From Tubiluchus corallicola (lineage: Eukaryota > Priapulida > Priapulimorpha > Priapulimorphida > Tubiluchidae), in NCBI GenBank assembly GCA_030141605.1, contig JAQGDQ010000152.1:424957-488956 (forward strand): a stretch of DNA of 64,000 nucleotides, written 5' to 3'. Under the pieces are notes generated by a model. The model ran no database searches and was not told where the DNA came from. It was given only the letters and a program-made list of their open reading frames with translations. This document shows positions 38,080 through 50,271 of the stretch, one piece after another; the stretch's first letter is position 1; each line of letters begins with the position of its first letter. The position numbers and the translations under genes are program-made.

Positions 38080-40819
38080 GTTGTCAGACTGAAAAAGCAG
38101 ACAAACAGTTAAAAAAAAACAAATTGCCATTAAATTTAAAATTATTAAACTCTTTGCTAGCACACTACACAAAGACAATGCGTGGGCTAATAGTGACAAA
38201 AGCCCTAACTGGATTTTTTTGTTTCCATTTTACTGTATGGATGTAATTAGACTAAGTTGGAACCGTGTTACAGAAAAATATGTTTAATTTTAAGCAGTGA
38301 AAGTGCAAAATTACGCATGTACTATTATGGTAGAATGCCAGTAATTTTTTTTTCAGATTTCTGAGGATTAAAAATTCTGGTGTTGTCATTATACCTAAAT
38401 ATTTTACCTTACGAATTATTTGGATTAAGGGTTAAGCTTAGCTCCGCATTAATTTTAATGTAAAAAGAAAGGTTAAGGATGCATTTTCCAAACAAGCATC
38501 AGCAATAATAATGCTTCATTGTTTTCATATTTTAATTACTAACAAAAATTATTATTTGTCACACTAACACCACACTGCTGTAAGGTTTTATATTTACGAG
38601 TACAAAACTACTCAACTTTTATTAATAAAAGAGTAAGCAACTGTGTGCATAAATGTTTCCTCTTTTTTATCCTAATTACTAACGAAAATTATTATTTATC
38701 ATACACCATACTGCTGTGTTAATTTCTATACGAGTGAATATAAAATAGCTTGAAACTTAGTAAGTAATAACTGCAAAATTAACTGTTGTCTGATAAAGAT
38801 GTGGTATAATATGCATTGTTTATAGCTATGTATGTGATGCTGGCTATTCATGAGCTTTCTTTCCTGTAGCACAGAAAATGTTGACAATCCATCTAACTAA
38901 CCAGCATAACCAGCATATGTCACGCAATGGAGTCGTGTATTGATGCACTGAGCTTTTAATTGAACACATTAAATATAAGGATGATTGCAGAATTTCGTGT
39001 TCTGGTTAGCAACAGTCAATTTATAATTAGAAAAGGAAGTGAGCCAAGCTCAATGATCTGGGATCTATGCCACTAACCTTACTCTCACTTGTACGCATGT
39101 GCAGTTAAGCTGGCCCTCGGTGATGAAATCACGCACATTCTTTCTTCATTAGAAATGTTCCAGTACTAGCAGCAGGAGGTCAGCATAAGCGTATCAACAT
39201 ATCACATTATTTATTTAAATTATTCAAGAAAAAATTATTTAAGTAGACTGACACACTAGATTTCATCACAGGTTGCAGTACGTTCACAGCACCGTCTTGC
39301 CTGTTTATACTTCACGGAGGCCTAGACATTAAATATAACGTTTTAGTATAAACGTGCTGAAATTTCTTTCTGCTTTAACACTTTTATATAATACTATTTA
39401 TTTAGTACTTTAATATCTTTATATAACCATTATATGCCGTTCATAGACTTTGACTTCAATAATGCTACTGATTTCGTTCGATACACATGTATTTAAAACA
39501 TCAACGGTTCTAAAATTATTGGCACAGATAAAAATTACGTGATTAATCAGTGCAGTACATTAGCATGCTGACGTCGTGTTTAATAGGAGGCAAGAAAACC
39601 ACAGTAACTGTATTTATAAGTGAAAATTCATGACAGTGTGCACACAGTGGTTAATTTAGTTCGGAAAATATTGATCATTTTGAACATGTTACTAGTTTTT
39701 TCATCTTGTTTAGAAGACGACTGCACTAAGTTTTCCTTATTTATAAAACTCGAAGCAGTGAAGATTATAGATTCTCTAAGAAAGAGTTAAGACAAATAAA
39801 CAGCAAGAACTGTGGAACAAAGACAATACAGTATGCACAGATGTATATTGCATAGCAGTAAAATAGAAGAGATTCCTGGATGAAAACAATAAACCGGAAC
39901 TGCTGTGGCAAGTTGTTTCAACACAAACTTTTAGTGAACTGGTAGGCAGCTTCAAGACAATTTCTCGACCAACCAGCTTCAGGGGAACAAATTTTTTGAT
40001 CACGTTTTCAAAATGTCTGGAAGGGAAAACTTCGTAGATTTGTCAGTATTCCAGAGCATTTAAGTTTTCTTTGAAAACTGATTATATCTACGATGACTGA
40101 GCAGTTTACTGAAAGGCCAGTAAGGAATCAGTCTATTTAGTGTTTACATGGATGACACACAAGCCTTGCGAACAGTAGCCACAAGAAATAATATTAGCAG
40201 AGATAAAAAACTTTGAAACGACGCAACGAAAGTTTAATATCTAATTAATGGATTACGATGATTTACGATTAGTCTGGCCTTGAACCGATGAATTTCGAAT
40301 TTGCGCGTAGTTTTTGTACAAAGCGATGAGTTGACCTCTGCAACACTTTTTGACGTGCAGCATGTGCGCAGCTGCTCATAATTAAGGAAATGCCGACGCA
40401 AATGAAAGCGTTTTTTTTCAGAATTGTAGCCGTTCTTTGCTAGCGTATTAAACGCGGATTTGTTTATTAGAACACATGCCGCAAATAGTCAGACGCATCT
40501 AAAGACGCCCTGTACCATCATGTACATGAGCATGATAGCCTTCGCATCTTTCCACCAAATCAAATCGAACTGTATTTAAAGTCGGGTTTTACATAAACGT
40601 AAAAGACACTAGCTCATGAGAGCTATTAAGCCGACTCATTTAACAAAACAAATCTACTGAAATAAAATAGCGAATTTGGGAAAATGGTGACTCCACGGAT
40701 TAGAAAGTTATAATGTTGGACTTTTGTTGCTCAGTAAACTGTAACTATTGAATCAAAAATGTGTTTATTTCTGGAAAGCAGATACATGAGACGTTACGGA
40801 AAGACTATCGGTTTTTTTA

Positions 40820-41577
40820 ATCATAGTGTATCAGTACATAAGTCTATATCATAGTGTATCAGTACATAAGTCTATATCATAGTGTATCAGTACATAAGTC
40901 TATATCATAGTGTATCAGTACATAAGTCTATATCATAGTGTATTAGTACATAAGTCTATATCATAGTGTATCGGTACATAAGTCTATATCATAGTGTATC
41001 AGTACATAAGTCTGTATCATAGTGTATCAGTACATAAGTCTGTATCATAGTGTATCAGTACATAAGTCTATATCATAGTGTATCAGTACATAAGTCTATA
41101 TCATAGTGTATCAGTACATAAGTCTATATCATAGTGTATCAGTACATAAGTCTATATCATAGTGTATCAGTACATAAGTCTATATCATAGTGTATCAGTA
41201 CATAAGTCTATATCATAGTGTATCAGTACATAAGTCTATATCATAGTGTATCAGTACATAAGTCTATATCATAGTGTATCAGTACATAAGTCTATATCAT
41301 AGTGTATCAGTACATAAGTCTATATCATAGTGTATCAGTACATAAGTCTATATCATAGTGTATCAGTACATAAGTCTATATCATAGTGTATCAGTACATA
41401 AGTCTATATCATAGTGTATCAGTACATAAATCTATATCATAGTGTATCAGTACATAAGTCTATATCATAGTGTATTAGTACATAAGTCTATATCATAGTG
41501 TATCAGTACATAAGTCTATATCATAGTGTATTAGTACATAAGTCTATATCATAGTGTATCAGTACATAAGTCTATAT
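40820..41577. repeat. 28-bp minisatellite, ~27 copies
   Basis: The unit is ATCATAGTGTATCAGTACAT plus AAGTCTAT. About 27 head-to-tail copies, very uniform, with scattered single-base variants (TATTAG for TATCAG, CGGTAC, TCTGTATC, CATAAATC). It ends in a truncated copy reading TATATAAATC. Near-identity implies recent expansion or homogenisation. There are no spacers, so it is not a CRISPR array. Confidence 0.97.
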
Positions 41578-42094
41578 AAATCGTACAAATTGCGCAAACT
41601 GAGAAAACTGAAGTACAGTATTAAGAAACATTTGGAGCACTATCTCAATGCAATATCTGTGTAAATGGCATCATATTATTCTGATTAGAGTACAGGATTT
41701 AGAATTTTTATTTACTTATATTAACACTCGCCAACATAAGTAAGGTGTCTAGTCACATCTGTCTGTCTGCCGGTTCATCCACATGATAAAATGAAACAGC
41801 TGAACCGCCAATCTTCAAATTTGAAGCTACAATCTTTAACTTGTCACATTGACACATAAATTTTCATGCCTGGGAACCCACTGATTTTTGTGTCAAGAGG
41901 CCTAAGAAGTCAAGGTCAAGGCAAAAAACGTAAAAAAAATCAAAACGTTGATCGTCAAACTGCCACAGGGATAGGACAAGATGGTCTTAGAATGTCAAAA
42001 TGATACATTTTTGTTCGTAGCAAGAGATTAGCGACTACACATCGAAGTGTGGTCAGTGCCCTCCATCTAGTTTCTTCTGAACTTTAATGCTGGG

Positions 42095-42135
42095 CGACTC
42101 AACAAACTATGAAAAATTATAGGTTCGAGCCCTGC
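42095..42135 (+). repeat. Possible SINE-like pol III boxes
   Basis: An A-box-like TGGGCGACTCAAC followed by a B box GGTTCGAGCCC (42122-42132) at near tRNA spacing. No cloverleaf could be drawn. Weak call. Confidence 0.3.
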
Positions 42136-43156
42136 TGAATACTACAGATATAAAAATCGTGATTTTAAAATGATGATAGCGCACGTTTGGATTCCTACTA
42201 AAATAAGACCACTATGAAATAAACGAGCTCTGCAGCAGTTTTTTGCTTGTCTTTCTCAGTCAAACTGCAATTTAAATTTTTGAAGACTGATAAAAATATA
42301 CTTGCTCTGGCTTGTCATCAGCTTCCAAATAATATCTCGCTGCAACGTATAGAAAACTTTGCAAAATCCCTCTGACTCAACCACCCTATGACATACTGAA
42401 GGTCTTCATAAATAGACATTTTTATCCCATTAAAGGGATCTAACTAAGTTCATCTGTTTGCAGTTAAGTGGCTTCAATCAACTTCTGCTGCACCACTTAA
42501 CACATTATTCAAGAAACCTTGATCAATGTACAAAGTTCATAAGTTGTGAAAGCAAACAAGTGTTTTGATGATCTTTAAAAAGGGGAGAACTGAGTTTTGG
42601 AGAGCAAGTCTCCCCTCTTTCTTTGTTGGTTTGGGGCTTTAACAGGTAATCCAGTTGGCTCTTTTGCAGTTTATTTCGGTATGTAATTCCATTTAATTAC
42701 AAAGTACACTGGCATTCAGCCTAAGCATACACAGCAAATTTAGAATCAAATTGCGCATACCACATCATTGTAATTCAACCAGGTGCTTCAGAAGGCACAT
42801 CTGCTACTCACGGAGTCACCGAAGATATCGCTGTGACCACCAAACAAATCAGCTTGGCTCAATAATGATATGGGCCTCTTTTGTTATGTATAAAAAATTC
42901 AACAGATGTACTTTTGTCGGTTCCTTTAACGAGGCTTAAAACTACATTTACAGCTAGACTTGAGGAATAAAACCAGAATTTACCAAATCCGTGAAACTAA
43001 TTATTACATGTGTAATCGCCTGCGTGTTGTAGATCTAACACACTGCAAGCAGTAGCAGGATTGCAATGCTGAAATGCTTAAGGCACACGAGTGCCTTAGA
43101 GAAAAATTGTATACCAGATAAAAACTCTTGGAAAAATGTATTGATCGGGTATCGAA

Positions 43157-43654
43157 CAGTGTTGCCTCGGATACACTTTTTTGCCGGATAGCAAATACCG
43201 GATATCATCGAATGACTTCCGGATTCGGATTATAACCGGATACGTTAGCTAAATTCGGATCGAATATGGATCGGTTTGGATAATGAAAGATTAGTAAATG
43301 TTTGCAAACTTTAGCACGTTCATTTAGTCTGTCAGAAAAAGATTATCATCTTAAAGGACCTTGCCCGAAGATACACCATATTGCCACACACAAATGAAAA
43401 AAGATGTGTGTAAAATTTTCGTCTTGAAAACACTAACATGGGCTAAAACAATCGCTAAGTTTTTTGGTAATATTTTATTTAGTTATTTTTAGATTGTTAA
43501 ATTATTCGAAAACCGTTTTCAATTGTACATTGCAAAAACCAGATAACGAATATTTTCGAATATCAAATTTTTATAACTATCAGATATGAACACTTGTAGA
43601 GTCTTGGGAATATCACCATTTTCGGATACGAATCGGATATCTGAAGCAACACTA
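43157..43654. mobile_element. hAT-type MITE (GGATA-rich)
   Basis: 498 bp; left end CAGTGTTGCCTCGGATA, right end complementary (TAGTGTTGCTTCAGATA read on the minus strand). Flanks GTATCGAA (43149-43156) and GTATTGAA (43655-43662) form an 8-bp duplication with one mismatch. The interior is rich in CGGATA/CCGGATAT sub-terminal motifs. Non-autonomous. Confidence 0.8.
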
Positions 43655-45998
43655 GTATTGAACAAATGGGAGGAGGTGGTCCTTGGTCCTAGAGCAAATG
43701 GAAGCAGTAAGCACAAATGATGGGATGTTAGCTAAAATCTACCATATATAATGCTTGATATGTCACCTGTCAGCATGTCTGTTTACCAAAATTACGATTA
43801 CGCCCTTAACTGGGAAAATTCTACCCTTTTAAAGTGGTATAATGCTATTGAGTAACAATTAACAATTTGCCAGTCATTCTAGAGTCTGTGTAAAAAGGTA
43901 CAGTCCTGGTCTGTTTTTCCTAACTTTAGATGTTATATGATTTGTCAGCATGTGTCTTTATCTCATACTCTTCTCTTTTAACTTTACCCTGAGATGTTTC
44001 CACGTGGAACTTTATATATCGGCATCATTTGGGTGAATTAAACTAGTAATAAATGTAAAATGGTTTAGAACTTTTAGCACCAACACTGAAGATTTGCACA
44101 TTGCAAGTCCAGGGACTTAAAAATCATTTCAAAAATTTCATGGTTTTATTACTTAGGTGTGACTTACTGGATCTTAATGGAAGCACCCTGGGACAATGTC
44201 TGAAAACCTTTCTTCCTTGCCTGCCATAAGTAAATTGATATTTGTAGGGCATTCGTACACATTAAGCAGAAAATCTATCCTTGCTTTCTGCTTAATGCCA
44301 AAATAACTTGCTTTCTTTCAAAACGAGGTAACGAAAATAATAATGTATCAATGTACAGCAGACTGATAGATGGGTCAGTTTACACATATTTAAGATTTAT
44401 AACACCCTGCAGCTACTGCTAATTGTCTTAAATCAAACAAAATGTTCAAAAACACAAATTATGTAGAATGGTGAATTAAACAATGACAAACTTAAATTAC
44501 AAGCACATATCTTAATTAAATGCCTCTATTAAGTTTTTTGCAAATTTGGATAGGCCGACTGTAAATTTCGTTATACAAAACCTTTGAAAACCATGGGTTT
44601 TGAAAGTAAAATCACTAAACTGTCAAGGCAGTGAAAGCAGCATGCACTAATAGCCAGCATCTAACAGCCAACAAAAAAGATGAAACAAATATTCATTTCT
44701 CTCTATGCGGGAGCATCATACTATATACGTTTGAAAAGCTAAGCAGATGATCAAAACATGTCAAATTCTTACTTGGCATATAGGCAAAACTATAAACATA
44801 AAGAACAAGTTTTAAACTCTTGCTAAGTACAGACTGACAAAGTACTTTTAAGACAGTTGAATGTTGTCCACTGAAACAAAGCAAGTAAACCATATTTTTA
44901 GACATACCCCTGTTTTAGGAACACTGCATTTTATTTGAATATGTTTTCTATGATTACACCACTTACCAGAAGAGTAAATTTTCAAAAAAGAGATATCGCA
45001 GTGTACTCTGAATCATAAATCAGCATAGGTAGGTATAGTTCATCCAGGCAAGCAGTATCATTACGTATTAAATGAGGCCTTTTGAAGATTTTTGTTAGTA
45101 TATTTGCCAGCTTTGTCAGAATTTTCCTCAATTATATAGGTATGACACTTCACCAGCATTAGTACTACACGACGAATTGTCTGGCAGGTCCAATCACTCA
45201 GTATTGCCAGTCCAACACAGGGCAGGTAACAGACTTGTATTGTAGTCAATCGATGCGGATAAATGATTTAATAACAGATATTCATAACACGTGTAATAAA
45301 ATACTTCGTAAATTTTACTTTTACAGTAGTTAATCAAAGGAATTACAAATTTGTCAAAGCAACACACATCATTCATACCGTACAGTTTTACTATAAATAA
45401 AGAACAACCTATGCTATATAACAATTTTATGCCCTTGGGCCGTGATGGCTTACCTGATCACTTTCTGCCATTTAATAAAGACGTAAACTATACAAAAATG
45501 GTACTACATCTGCTGCGAAATCGCTGCGTCATACTAATGCAAAATCACTCAAAATCTGACAGTCATCGTGGAACAGCAATGATTGAAAAATACAGTGAGT
45601 CTTAAAAGTTCATCGTAAATAAATAGAATCAACGTTCTTGTGTTACGTGTTTCATGTCACTTCCGGTGGGAGCGCTGTAGTGCTGTAGCCTCGCGGGAAA
45701 TAGGAAAATAATAGTAAAATCTTTACTACGGAAATTATTGTAGTTTTGAAGGCTAAAATCAATTTGAGTACTTTTTCCTTGGTTTGTTTAAAAGTGCTTC
45801 ATTGTGTGTAGCCAAAAATGAATAAAACGCGATGTATACTTCCAGATGGTGAAATCCTAACGTTATAGCCTGTTATAGTAAAATAACTGGAATATTCGAA
45901 CTACCCCATTACATTGAATAGGAATTGCAATACGTTTTTTTGGGTAAGTGAACCATGTTAGTACATTGACTTCACCGTTTCAAAGCAAGTGTGCAGAA

Positions 45999-47480
45999 AT
46001 GGCAAGTCAGATAGGACATGAGGTAGAAGAGTTTGTAGAAGGTTGGGATTTTGTGCAAACACTTGGGGAAGGTGCTTATGGAGATGTAAAACTTGTTATC
46101 AATCGAATGACACAAGAAGCTGTAGCAGTAAAGGTTATCGATCTGTCAAGATTTCCACAAGCTGTGATGGATGTCAAGAAGGAAATAGCCGTGCATCGTA
46201 TGTTAAAACACAAAAATGTAATCCAGTTTTTTGGAAATCGAATAGAAGATAAACTGTATTACATGTTTATTGAGTACGCTGCTGGTGGAGAACTTTTTGA
46301 CAGGATTGAACCTGATGCTGGCATGCCACAGCCTGACGCACAACATTACTTTAGACAACTGCTAGATGGTGTTTCCTATCTGCATGAACTTGGAATAGCA
46401 CACAGAGATATTAAACCTGAAAACCTACTTTTAGATGCAGATAATAATTTGAAAATTACAGACTTTGGTTTGGCAACACTTTTCAGACACCAGGGAAAGG
46501 AACGAAAATTGACAAAGCGCTGTGGAACCTTGCCGTATGTAGCACCAGAGGTTATGAATAACAAAGAATACAGTGCAGAGCCTGCTGATATCTGGAGCTG
46601 TGGAATCGTACTTGTAGCCTTGCTGGCTGGTGAGTTACCATGGGATTACGCTTGTTCTGATAACAAAGAATATCGTGACTGGAGTGACTGTAAAATAATG
46701 TCTACTCCGTGGAATAAAATCAACAATCTGGCGCTATCAATATTGCGTAAGATTTTAATGCCCATTGTGAGTAAACGTGCAACGATTCGGCAAATTCAGA
46801 ATCACGTTTGGTACACGAAAAATTTTCATAAAAATTTACAACACTCGCAGCACTCGTTATCGTCGCCCGAGAATTCAATGAAAAAGTTGTGTTCTGAGAT
46901 GGATGTATCACCATCCGCAAGTCGTTGCCCTAGCAGCCCTACTGAAAGAATGTCCGCATCACAACCAATGTTCCATTCCTCTGATACTACTGATAATGCG
47001 GAAGAGAAACCGCTTATGGACAACCTCCTCCATGGGGCATGCTTTTCACAACCAGTAAGTAAAGCTGAAGACATGTTGCTTAACTCTCAGCTGACTCCGA
47101 CACAGAGTTCACAAACACCACTGCAGAGACTCGTTAAAAGAATGACAAGATTTATCGTCACCACATCGGCAGAGGAAACTGTCGAAAAACTAAAATGCGC
47201 AATCAAACGTCTTGGCTATCATTACAAACAGAATTCTCTAGGCGAAGTTACCATAGAGATGCAAGACAAGAGAAGTGTCAGACTTGTTTTCAAGGCTTGC
47301 CTGCTCGAGATGAACTCACAAATTCTGGTTGATTTTCGCTTGTCGAAGGGAGATGGCATAGAGTTCAAACGGCAGTTTCTTCGTGTGAGGGAGCAAGTGA
47401 AAGACATCATCAACAATAAGGTGCAGTTGCCACTACAAACAGTAACGAACACCGTTTGGTCAGAGGAAGTGAAATGCTGA
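45999..47480 (+). CDS. CHEK1: Checkpoint kinase 1
   Basis: An intronless coding region of 493 aa. The ATG at 45999 starts MASQIGHEVEEFVEGWDF; an in-frame GTG at 45948 is not a credible start. CHK1 is the ATR-activated serine/threonine kinase of the DNA-replication and G2/M checkpoint. From that Met: glycine loop LGEGAYG (22-28), Lys45 in VAVK, HRD Asp137, KPEN, DFG Asp155 and CGTLPYVAPE. The C-terminal regulatory part includes SQ sites Ser321 and Ser350 (CFSQP, equivalent to the ATR-target Ser345), then RLVKRMTRF and a KA1-like domain with LVDFRLSKGDGIEFKRQFL. All catalytic residues are present. The human gene has many introns, so the single exon means intron loss or a retrocopy. AATAAA is at 47892. 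Confidence 0.97.
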   Translation: MASQIGHEVEEFVEGWDFVQTLGEGAYGDVKLVINRMTQEAVAVKVIDLSRFPQAVMDVKKEIAVHRMLKHKNVIQFFGNRIEDKLYYMFIEYAAGGELFDRIEPDAGMPQPDAQHYFRQLLDGVSYLHELGIAHRDIKPENLLLDADNNLKITDFGLATLFRHQGKERKLTKRCGTLPYVAPEVMNNKEYSAEPADIWSCGIVLVALLAGELPWDYACSDNKEYRDWSDCKIMSTPWNKINNLALSILRKILMPIVSKRATIRQIQNHVWYTKNFHKNLQHSQHSLSSPENSMKKLCSEMDVSPSASRCPSSPTERMSASQPMFHSSDTTDNAEEKPLMDNLLHGACFSQPVSKAEDMLLNSQLTPTQSSQTPLQRLVKRMTRFIVTTSAEETVEKLKCAIKRLGYHYKQNSLGEVTIEMQDKRSVRLVFKACLLEMNSQILVDFRLSKGDGIEFKRQFLRVREQVKDIINNKVQLPLQTVTNTVWSEEVKC

Positions 47481-50271
47481 GCATTTGGAACTTTGCAGAT
47501 TTCCACGTGTTCTTGAATCATACCGATTCTCTGGTATTTAATTCATACAGCCTACATTAGGTACAGTAAATTGTTACTGATTTGTTATTGTTTTTGTGAG
47601 AAATGATGTTACTGTACAGTATAAAGTTTTCATTATTACCAGGGAAAGTTATCTACAGTTTTTCTGAATGTGATACCATTTCAGATGTCCTGTAGTTACA
47701 GTATTTAATACAGGTTGTGTTCTTAATTGCTTTGCAATGCTCCTGTTCCATACTATGACAAATAGTGGTCAAACGTGGTTAGCTAATTTTTAATATATTT
47801 AAATACACGCGAATAACCTGTATATGTTAACAAAATGCTTCATTATGGTAGGTTTCTCATGTTCTTAAATATGGACTTAGAAACTCACCGTAATAAATAA
47901 CTAAATTAGTGAATAGAAATTTATTATTTGTGTTTGTAAAGATCTTTACGTGTTTATAAAACTGAACTTAGTTGTACTGGGGAGAAAAATCTTAAACTGC
48001 TGGAGTTGTAGTTAGCAAATGTATTGGCATAAAGTGCATTGTTACGTGCAAATATACACTACGGAACTATTTCAGCTGTTGATGTTGCAAAGAGTACATG
48101 TAGAAATGGGCTGCAGCCTGTCACTAAGCAAAATAGAGTAAATATTCTATGTCAAGTACAAGTGCATTGTGCAATACTTTATGTATATAAAATAACAGTG
48201 CGTTTTGGAATTCTGCAATATCAAAGGCATCGTTTGATTATATACACATGCTGATATATTTTACATGCATAATGTATATACATACATTATACAATGGCTG
48301 CAGAAAGTCAAGATGCAAAGCCACATTTATTATAAAAAGATTATAATACTTCTCTTTTTGGCACCACATACTTTATATGATATTGTATAGCTTATGCTGC
48401 TTTCTCTTTTTACTGGCACTGCATGTTTTGTATAGTGTTTACATTTATAATGCTTAGTTGCCTCAACGAGCTAGGAATCGTTGTGTAGCTTTGAACAGAT
48501 ACAAGCAAAAATCTTTGCAGCATTTTACAAACATAGATGCTTTATTAAATGATTATAATTTGATAAATAACACAATATTATGCCTGGGGAATACCCGTCG
48601 TAGTTTCTAATTTACATTTAAAAAAGCTGACAATCACAACAAATATTTTGGCCTCTAAGACTTATTTTTGTAGAATGGTGTAAAACAGTAAAAGTGTACT
48701 AATAAAATATTTCTATCAATTTTTTGATTATAATATTTCTTTCTTGCTGTATAATATTATATAATACATGCATTATGGTAAACACGAAGTAGAAATGGTT
48801 TAACAGAAGTTAGATGTCTACATAAATGCAATTGATGTAAATACGCTCGCAAAAAAAAAAACACAATCTTAATAAACTACATTCAGATCACATGTAAATA
48901 ATGAAAATTTAATACCATCAAAACATGATTTTCACAGCAGTTGTCTACACATACATACTTGGCATTATAGCTGACTGTGAATTAATGACCATGTCTGAAA
49001 TTGCTAATAACCTGATCCTCAAAATACTTCATTTTATAATTCAAAAATGTAAAAAATCATTTGCAAATGAACTGAAGCCTGTATAAAATGATGACAGTTC
49101 TGTTTACTAGTCGGAACATTTCAGCTTCGTAAGAGATATAATAACATCCACATCATGATTTGCAGCTTATCAATAGGCTCATGTTATTAATATGTTAGCA
49201 TGTAGAAATAAATACCTTCTAAAAGAACAAAAGGCTGCTAGATAGAATAATGTATGCCCACCTACAATGCAGTTCATGGTCATAACGACTAATGTAATGT
49301 ATAGTGGAAGTTGAAAAACCAAGGTTTTCTGCTTGGACTGAGTTTTTCCTGCATAATGCAAAGATGCAACAAGCTTTGTACCTATCTACATTCCCAGAAA
49401 AAGCATTGGATGCAATTCAGTCAAACAATAGATACATACATGGTTAACTAAGTGTCCATACTGCAAGTCACACGAACTACATGTAGTATTGTTGTTCCGC
49501 TGATACTTTCCTGCACTGTTTGGCATGTCACTAAATAAATTTGACATCCGCCGAGCCATTATATTATGTATTTTAGCCGCTAATGAAGCAAAGCAGATGG
49601 ACAGACTTGGGCAAATGTTAGATGACAATAATAATCAATGAACATAATAATAGGAGACAGCGACATTGCATGAATAGAAGTAAGAGTATGTTGCTGAATA
49701 ATAGTGAAGCCTAAAGAAAATCCTAAGTGGCTGACAATGTCGAACAAATTCTAAAATTGAACTGAATGTCTGTGAATGAAGCTGATGACTTTTTCTCTTT
49801 TATTCAAGATGTGAGAGTGAAAGCTCCCCACGGGCTGCACCTTACGAAATTGCCACAACCTTTCCCACAGGCTTTCTTTGCTGCTCATTTATTAACACAA
49901 TTTTTCTCAAACTCTTGGTTTGTCATAGATGCTAAATCAGTGATAAAGGAGCTACCACATTTACATTTTAGAAAAGATCATGATTCATAAAATACTAGAA
50001 ACATCGTGAATTGCTGTACTACGAATGTAACTAAACCTGGTCCAATACTGCAATTACCTCATTTGCCAATGCGCACAAGAGTGATAGAGTATGTGGATTT
50101 TGCTTCTAACATAAACAAACGGTAATGGTGCACTTGCAATTAAATATACCATGCAGTCTGATAGTGCAATGTTTCTTTACTCTAATATGAGTATAAATGA
50201 AATATGCATATATATATAGTTTACATGCTTTGTTCAAAAAAGTCATGAGTATTCATTTAATCTATTCAATC
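47481..50271. other. Convergent 3' region, CHEK1-SLC7A
   Basis: Holds the 3' UTRs of CHEK1 (+) and the SLC7A gene (-). A candidate AATAAA for the latter lies on the minus strand at 49888-49893. Otherwise A+T-rich; the small open frames (e.g. 49386-49628, 49766-49990) are not supported as genes. Confidence 0.55.
47892..47897 (+). terminator. Poly(A) signal of CHEK1
   Basis: AATAAA about 410 nt after the stop. A second AATAAA at 48701-48706 may serve a longer 3' UTR. Confidence 0.5.

Larger units (their letters stand above)
38089..45998. other. Long stretch without a recognised gene, PSME4 to CHEK1
   Basis: PSME4 (-) and CHEK1 (+) diverge from this 7.9 kb. It contains a weak local duplication (38535-38760), the 28-bp minisatellite (40820-41577), a SINE-like unit (42095-42135) and a hAT MITE (43157-43654). 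Small open frames, such as those near 45061-45424 on the minus strand, have no recognisable homology. A minus-strand ATGGCAGAAAGTGATCAG|GTAAGC near 45453-45478 looks like a tiny first exon, but I cannot connect it to another exon. Confidence 0.5.

Noticed and set aside
32905-38092. Many plus-strand open frames of 60-138 codons
   Set aside because: Antisense shadows of the long PSME4 exons.
38092-38199. Hydrophobic N-terminal extension of PSME4
   Set aside because: Separated from the coding exon by a clear CTTTTTCAG acceptor at 38089-38090; the family starts near the ATG at 38079.
40820-41577. Regular repeats suggestive of a CRISPR array
   Set aside because: Units are contiguous with no unique spacers, and the genome is eukaryotic; it is a minisatellite.
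42172-42215. A W-I-P-T coding stretch as the missing Moonraker WIPP exon
   Set aside because: No acceptor, quickly closed frame and no flanking similarity.
45061-45478. Possible minus-strand gene upstream of CHEK1 (an ATG exon with a GTAAGC donor and a 62-codon frame)
   Set aside because: The pieces do not join with consistent acceptor and frame, and nothing is recognised.
45948-45998. N-terminal extension of CHEK1 from an in-frame GTG
   Set aside because: Not an ATG, and homology to CHK1 begins after the ATG at 45999.
49386-49628. Open frames on both strands, including a plus-strand AANEAKQMDRLGQMLDD stretch after a possible acceptor
   Set aside because: Too short, no partner exon, lies in the convergent 3' UTR region.
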